Assembly (NCBI GenBank): GCA_964372165.1
Contig: CAYJPT010000098.1
Location: 1-8,833, forward strand
Direction: 5' to 3'
DNA from: CAYJAD01 sp964372165
GTDB taxonomy: Bacteria > Desulfobacterota > Desulfovibrionia > Desulfovibrionales > Desulfovibrionaceae
DNA: 8,833 bases
Each line of letters starts with the position of its first letter. Within the stretch, counting starts at the first letter, position 1. This document shows positions 5,426 through 8,833 of this stretch, piece by piece. Under the pieces are notes generated by a model. That model saw only the letters and a list, made by a program, of their open reading frames with translations. It made no database searches and was not told the DNA's origin. The translations under genes and the position numbers were made by a program.

Positions 5426-5758
5426 AAAATCTCCTAATATAATTTACTTGAACATCTAATTATTACAAAATGTTAAATATCATTGTATAGCTAACAATAA
5501 AGAACATGCATAATAATTTCTGCTGTTAATTAATTTTTCATATTTTTTCACTATTTTATAATAATTATTAATATAGCAACTACTATTACAAAGCATAAAA
5601 ATTAGCGTGAAAAAAATAACAGTGCAGAAAATTATAATACTGTGTTCTTGCAAAGTCGCCCATAATCACAAAAAAAATATATATTGTCAACAGTAGCCTG
5701 TACACAATTCATTATGCGGAAGTTCTTTTTGAAATGCCTATATGATTTTTGGGGATGA
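5426..5758 (-). other. AT-rich gene-free region upstream of infA
   Basis: A stretch of 333 bases between lgt and infA with very low G+C and many short A- and T-runs. It holds a candidate infA promoter (5662-5690) and a perfect TATAAT box at 5633-5638 on the minus strand without a good -35 partner. The only other structure is an imperfect inverted repeat, TTCTGCTGTTA near 5518 against TAACAGTGCAGAA near 5617. No obvious terminator follows lgt and no small gene could be supported. Confidence 0.5.
5662..5690 (-). promoter_or_regulatory. Candidate infA promoter
   Basis: A consensus TTGACA (5690-5685) is followed after 17 bases by GATTAT (5667-5662) on the minus strand. Use of this promoter would give infA an unusually long leader of about 230 bases. 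A promoter closer to the gene is possible. Confidence 0.5.
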
Positions 5759-6574
5759 TCAGCGTTTTTTTAAAGGTTTTGTAATGGGTATTTTACGTAA
5801 AAAGAGCCATAAACCAACTAACATAAGCGGTAACGATAATATTTGCCCCATAGTCATCCAGTTAAATGCAACATATCCGAGGTGAGCGTCAGGAGTGCGC
5901 ACAAATTCTACCATAAACCGTGCAAGTCCATAACCTATGGCAAAAATTCCAGAAATTTTACCAAGTGCTCGTGGTTTTGCTGCATATGCCCAAATAACTA
6001 TAAATAAAACTAATCCTTCAAGTAAAGCCTCGTAAAGCTGTGAAGGATGCCTTGGCAGTGGGCCTGCATATGGAAAAACCATAGCCCATGGCACATTGGA
6101 TACATTTCCCCAAAGTTCACCATTGATAAAATTGCCTATACGGCCAAAAAAGAGACCCAGTGGTATTAGTGGCGAAATGAAATCAGTAATTTCTAAAAAA
6201 TGCCTACCATTACGCCTTGCATAAAACCACATAGCTATTAAAACGCCTAGTAAGCCACCATGAAATGACATTCCGCCATTCCAAATGCTTAATATTTCAA
6301 GTGGATTACGTATGTAACTTGCTAAATCATAAAAAAGTACAAAACCAAGGCGACCACCAATAATTACGCCAAGCATTCCAAGTGTTAACAAGTCATCAAA
6401 ATTTGTATTGGACCAAGGCTTAAAAATTTTATTTTTATTCGCATACTTGCTAATACGATATCTACCTAAAATCCAAGCAGAAGCAAAAGCTAAGATGTAC
6501 ATAAGACCATACCAACGTAATTCTAATGGTCCAAGGCGCAAAGCAATGGGATCTATGCTTGGAAATGAAATCAT
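5759..6574 (-). CDS. lgt: Prolipoprotein diacylglyceryl transferase
   Basis: A 271-residue polytopic inner-membrane enzyme of normal length. It transfers diacylglycerol from phosphatidylglycerol to the lipobox cysteine of prolipoproteins, the first step of lipoprotein maturation. Key features are Y26, H105 in SFHGGLLG, the Lgt signature GRIGNFINGELWG at 144-156 (R145, N148, N151, E153), HPSQLYEA (176-183), and R219 and E223 in YGLARFMVEFVRTPD. These correspond to E. coli H103, R143, N146, E151, R239 and E243. The ATG overlaps the moaC stop in ATGA, implying translational coupling, and only a weak AAGAG precedes it. The two lipoproteins in the window are its likely substrates. It ends the minus-strand cluster. 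Confidence 0.97.
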   Translation of the reverse strand: MISFPSIDPIALRLGPLELRWYGLMYILAFASAWILGRYRISKYANKNKIFKPWSNTNFDDLLTLGMLGVIIGGRLGFVLFYDLASYIRNPLEILSIWNGGMSFHGGLLGVLIAMWFYARRNGRHFLEITDFISPLIPLGLFFGRIGNFINGELWGNVSNVPWAMVFPYAGPLPRHPSQLYEALLEGLVLFIVIWAYAAKPRALGKISGIFAIGYGLARFMVEFVRTPDAHLGYVAFNWMTMGQILSLPLMLVGLWLFLRKIPITKPLKKR

Positions 6575-7071
6575 TTTAGCTCTTGACCTTTAGTGTAATC
6601 TGGCGCACAAAATGTTCCGCTTTTTCCACCACTTTTATAGACCAAGCGTACATCACGTACCACAATATCTTTTTGCACAGCTTTACACATATCATAAACT
6701 GTGGCTGCAGCCATTTGTGCTGCAACTAATGCCTCCATCTCAACACCTGTAGGACCGGTGGTGCGCGCTTCAGCTTCAAGCTCAAGACCATAATCACGTA
6801 TAGCAAAACGTATATCAACATAAGCTAGGGAAAGAGGGTGGCATAATGGAATTAAATCAGCAGTACGTTTGGCAGCCAATATTCCTGCCAACTTTGCAGT
6901 TGTAAGTACATCACCCTTTGGTAAAGCCGCTTGGTGCAAAAGGGTTATGGTGTCTGCGGATAAGTCAATACAAGCTCGTACAATGGCTACACGTTGTGAG
7001 TTATCTTTGCGGCTGACATCTACCATTGTGATGGAGCCATCTTGATTCATGTGTGAAAATTGTTTCATCAT
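6571..7071 (-). CDS. moaC: Cyclic pyranopterin monophosphate synthase
   Basis: A 166-residue MoaC of normal length. It converts 3',8-cyclo-7,8-dihydro-GTP, made by MoaA, to cyclic pyranopterin monophosphate in molybdenum cofactor synthesis, in the cytoplasm as a hexamer. Motifs are MVDVSRKDNSQRVA (16-29), AAKRTADLIPLCHPL (66-80, with H78), and TTGPTGVEMEALVAAQMAAA (104-123) running into TVYDMCKAVQKD (D127, K130), followed by YKSGGKSG (145-152). H78, D127 and K130 match E. coli H77, D128 and K131. AAAGG sits six bases before the first of two adjacent ATGs, so 7071 is preferred over 7068. It starts 20 bp after the YdjM-like gene and overlaps lgt by four bases. No other moa gene is present here. 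Molybdenum cofactor fits an anaerobe with formate dehydrogenase-type enzymes (inference). Confidence 0.96.
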   Translation of the reverse strand: MMKQFSHMNQDGSITMVDVSRKDNSQRVAIVRACIDLSADTITLLHQAALPKGDVLTTAKLAGILAAKRTADLIPLCHPLSLAYVDIRFAIRDYGLELEAEARTTGPTGVEMEALVAAQMAAATVYDMCKAVQKDIVVRDVRLVYKSGGKSGTFCAPDYTKGQELK

Positions 7072-7091
7072 ATAAAACCTTTACTATGCGA

Positions 7092-8222
7092 TTAATAAGT
7101 TCCAACTAAAAATTGCCACCATGTGGGAGGGCTTGGTGGTGTGGGTTTTTGCCAACTTGAATCCTTACCGGATCCACTAAAAAATAAACGCACACTTGAC
7201 CACTTATCGTGTTCTAGTTTAGCCATAAATAAAAATGGTGGTGCACCATTATTTCTTAACATCATAATAGATTGCACAAAAGGTAACATAGTACTAAAGC
7301 GCAGGTCAGAAATTATGAACTCTTCACTATAATCAGTTTTACTTATTGCGGCTATGGGCATAAGAGAAAAATCTAAATATGCTTTTGCTCTACGACTATT
7401 TTCTGCAAGGCTTATTGCAAAATGCTCTTCTAACGCCGGATAATTTAATATTGTAGAATGTGGCGTACCAAATATGTTTATGCCTTGATGATGTACACTT
7501 TTAGGCGTAGACGGAAATAAAAAGTTTTTATCATTTTCAGGTATATACATTAATGAAGCTATGTCTTTTTGTTCTGGAATAAAGGGCGTGTTTGTTTCAT
7601 ACACTATGCGCCAATAAAACGGTGCAAAAGCGTCAGGAAAAACTGCAATATTAGTAAGTTTAGCTTCTGAAAGCCTTTCAGTGGCTTGCGTTTCATGCCA
7701 CATTCGTAAAGCTACGCAAGCAGAGGGATATATAAACATCCATATGAGGCAATATACTGCAATTTTTCTTCTTTTAAATCCATAGAATAAAGATAGTAAC
7801 ATGGGAATCAGTAACAACAAGTCAATAATAAATATGCCATTTAATCGTACTCGATAATCAGAAAATGGTAAAAAAATCATTGTCCCATAAGTCGTTATAA
7901 TATCAAGCCAAATGTGCAGCAAAAGTAATAGAGACGCAAAAACACAAGCTTTAAGATAAGACCAGGACTGTGCATAAGTTTTCTTCAAACATACAAAAAG
8001 CAATAAAGCAAATAGTGGAGCCATAACTGGTATGGCAAAAATAGAGTGAGTAATTCCACGGTGTAATAGTAAAAAATCAATAGGATTAGGGGAAAAGAAG
8101 ACATCAATATCAGGTGAAGCTGCTATCAAGGCAGATAAAGGCACAAAATATTTTGCAGAAGGCCTTTGAGGTAAGGATAGTGCTAATAAAGCACCACTTG
8201 TTGCATGACTAATCGGATCCAT
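7092..8222 (-). CDS. YdjM/DUF457-type membrane protein (putative metal-dependent hydrolase)
   Basis: A 376-residue inner-membrane protein. It begins MDPISHATSGALLAL, the usual start of the family, which supports the ATG at 8222 although the ribosome site is weak (AAAGAT). Conserved metal-site-like residues are H6, the PDID motif (37-40), HRGITHS (54-60) and HIWLD (103-107). Hydrophobic segments lie at about 25-37, 60-80, 91-112, 130-148 and 155-172. Residues from about 180 onward form a non-membrane domain with FYWRIVYET (202-210), as in longer family members. E. coli YdjM, about 196 residues, lacks this part. The family is annotated as metal-dependent hydrolase on weak evidence and no reaction is established. 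It sits 39 bp after a lipoprotein gene and 20 bp before moaC, so cotranscription is likely. Confidence 0.85.
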   Translation of the reverse strand: MDPISHATSGALLALSLPQRPSAKYFVPLSALIAASPDIDVFFSPNPIDFLLLHRGITHSIFAIPVMAPLFALLLFVCLKKTYAQSWSYLKACVFASLLLLLHIWLDIITTYGTMIFLPFSDYRVRLNGIFIIDLLLLIPMLLSLFYGFKRRKIAVYCLIWMFIYPSACVALRMWHETQATERLSEAKLTNIAVFPDAFAPFYWRIVYETNTPFIPEQKDIASLMYIPENDKNFLFPSTPKSVHHQGINIFGTPHSTILNYPALEEHFAISLAENSRRAKAYLDFSLMPIAAISKTDYSEEFIISDLRFSTMLPFVQSIMMLRNNGAPPFLFMAKLEHDKWSSVRLFFSGSGKDSSWQKPTPPSPPTWWQFLVGTY

Positions 8223-8249
8223 ATTAATATCTTTTACAGAAATAATGCT

Positions 8250-8262
8250 ACTTATAATAAGT
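8250..8262. repeat. 13-bp palindrome at the lipoprotein stop codon
   Basis: ACTTAT-A-ATAAGT is perfectly symmetric and touches the stop codon of the 108-residue lipoprotein gene, in the 39-bp gap before the YdjM-like gene. The stem is AT-only and would be weak in RNA. It may be chance or a minor processing site. Confidence 0.3.
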
Positions 8263-8588
8263 TACTGCCTGAAAGGGCTTACTTCTCGTGGTTGTAGGTT
8301 TGTGTAATCATTTATCGGTACATCCTTAGAAGTTAGTCTTTTTATATAGTCGTTATGATACTGTTGACGTAGTTGCATATGCTCAGGATGATTAAGTATG
8401 TATAACTTATGATCAATAGCACGGTTACTATATGGGTAACGTAGGTGTGAAGGGTCATCAGATGCATAGCTAGTACCAGAAAATTTTGCTTGTGGTGAAT
8501 CCTCACCAACCATCTTAGGACCACCGCACCCCATAAGCAAACAGCTAAGGATTAATAAATAAATTAAATAAAAAAAATGATGCTTCAT
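8262..8588 (-). CDS. Small lipoprotein of unknown function
   Basis: A 108-residue protein not recognised as any family. Residues 1-20 are a signal peptide (basic MKHH start, hydrophobic FFYLIYLLILSCL) ending in the lipobox LMGC, with C21 as the lipidated cysteine. Mature residues GG at +2 and +3 do not suggest inner-membrane retention of the Asp+2 type. The mature 88 residues are hydrophilic and rich in His, Tyr, Asp and Pro, with a segment LRQQYHNDYIKRL (about 73-85) that could be helical. No clear Shine-Dalgarno sequence precedes the ATG at 8588. It is the first gene of the minus-strand cluster that leads through the YdjM-like gene and moaC to lgt. Confidence 0.75.
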   Translation of the reverse strand: MKHHFFYLIYLLILSCLLMGCGGPKMVGEDSPQAKFSGTSYASDDPSHLRYPYSNRAIDHKLYILNHPEHMQLRQQYHNDYIKRLTSKDVPINDYTNLQPREVSPFRQ

Positions 8589-8634
8589 GACGGTAATAAT
8601 ATATAATTTCCTAGCTATGGACTAATAAAAAAAA

Positions 8635-8694
8635 CTATACAGTGCCATAACAACATAATGCTTACACATATTAACTCTTGAAAACACTGTATAG
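8635..8694 (-). repeat. Separated 10-bp inverted repeat followed by T8
   Basis: CTATACAGTG (8635-8644) and its exact complement CACTGTATAG (8685-8694) are 40 bases apart. Read on the minus strand the hairpin is followed directly by eight Ts (8634-8627), an intrinsic-terminator layout with a long loop. It lies about 40 bases before the lipoprotein start. It could be an attenuator, the body of a short RNA of about 70 bases, or a pair of operator sites around a TATAGT box. Confidence 0.5.
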
Positions 8695-8737
8695 CATATG
8701 ATAAATACAAGCAATGCATAAAATGATAATTTTTTAC

Positions 8738-8766
8738 TTGACTAGATGATAGATTTCTATTAAAAA
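8738..8766 (+). promoter_or_regulatory. Promoter of tRNA-Thr
   Basis: TTGACT (8738-8743), a 17-base spacer and TAAAAA (8761-8766) place the transcription start near 8773, eight bases before the mature tRNA 5' end. Confidence 0.6.
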
Positions 8767-8780
8767 ATTTTTCGCTCATT

Positions 8781-8833
8781 GCTCTTGTAGCTCAGTCGGT
8801 AGAGTGCATCCTTGGTAAGGATGAGGTCACCGG
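8781..8833 (+). tRNA. tRNA-Thr (anticodon GGU), 3' part missing
   Basis: The acceptor strand GCTCTTG is followed by TA and a D-stem GCTC/GAGT with the loop AGTCGGTA. The anticodon stem CATCC/GGATG carries the loop TTGGTAA, giving anticodon GGT (threonine, ACC/ACU codons). The variable region AGGTC matches the usual class I form. The window ends inside the T-arm, so the 3' half of the acceptor stem is not visible. Confidence 0.94.

Noticed and set aside
5518..5634. Imperfect inverted repeat in the infA upstream region (TTCTGCTGTTA against TAACAGTGCAGAA).
   Set aside because: The arms are about 85 bases apart, mismatched by an insertion, and lie in AT-rich sequence where such matches arise by chance.
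1..8833. CRISPR array, toxin-antitoxin pair, prophage or defence island.
   Set aside because: No regularly spaced direct repeats, integrase, transposase, restriction or toxin-like genes are present. The coding content is housekeeping.

Overview
The window is AT-rich bacterial chromosome, bounded by two partial tRNA genes: tRNA-Arg(CCU) on the minus strand at the left edge and tRNA-Thr(GGU) on the plus strand at the right edge. It carries ten intact protein genes. Eight belong to recognisable families: a TPR protein, UDP-glucuronate decarboxylase, a class I/II aminotransferase, phosphatidylglycerophosphatase A, translation factor IF-1, Lgt, MoaC and a YdjM-type membrane protein. Two are small lipoproteins. 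The aminotransferase, TPR and IF-1 sequences look like those of the Desulfovibrio group (Desulfovibrionaceae), in a lineage with unusually low G+C such as Lawsonia or a gut-associated relative. That placement is inference from remembered family resemblance, not a search.

Layout. 1-49: tRNA-Arg. 102-848: TPR gene (minus) with a good sigma-70-type promoter. 849-1455: long intergenic region holding hairpins, an intrinsic terminator with no intact gene in front of it, a higher-GC coding-like scrap and a 45-bp palindrome. 1456-2406: UDP-xylose synthase gene (minus) behind a hairpin-bearing leader. 2674-3858: aminotransferase (minus) with a 19-bp perfect palindrome just upstream of its promoter. 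3859-4261: intergenic region with a dense cluster of inverted repeats at 4036-4174. 4262-5199: PEBP-like lipoprotein and pgpA (plus), converging with infA (5207-5425, minus). 5426-5758: very AT-rich infA leader and promoter region. 5759-8588: minus-strand cluster lipoprotein - YdjM-like - moaC - lgt, with gaps of 39 and 20 bp and then a 4-base ATGA overlap. 8781-8833: tRNA-Thr.

Functionally this is mostly housekeeping: envelope lipid and lipoprotein metabolism (pgpA, lgt, two lipoproteins, the YdjM-like membrane protein), molybdenum cofactor synthesis (moaC), translation initiation (infA), amino-acid metabolism (aminotransferase) and nucleotide-sugar supply (UDP-xylose). No CRISPR array, toxin-antitoxin pair, complete insertion sequence, phage gene or defence system was seen, and I found no convincing undescribed multi-gene system. 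What deserves a second look is the non-coding structure: the two hairpin-rich, relatively GC-rich islands at 1149-1269 and 4036-4174, the 45-bp palindrome, the 19-bp operator-like palindrome, and two terminator-like hairpins placed in front of genes.
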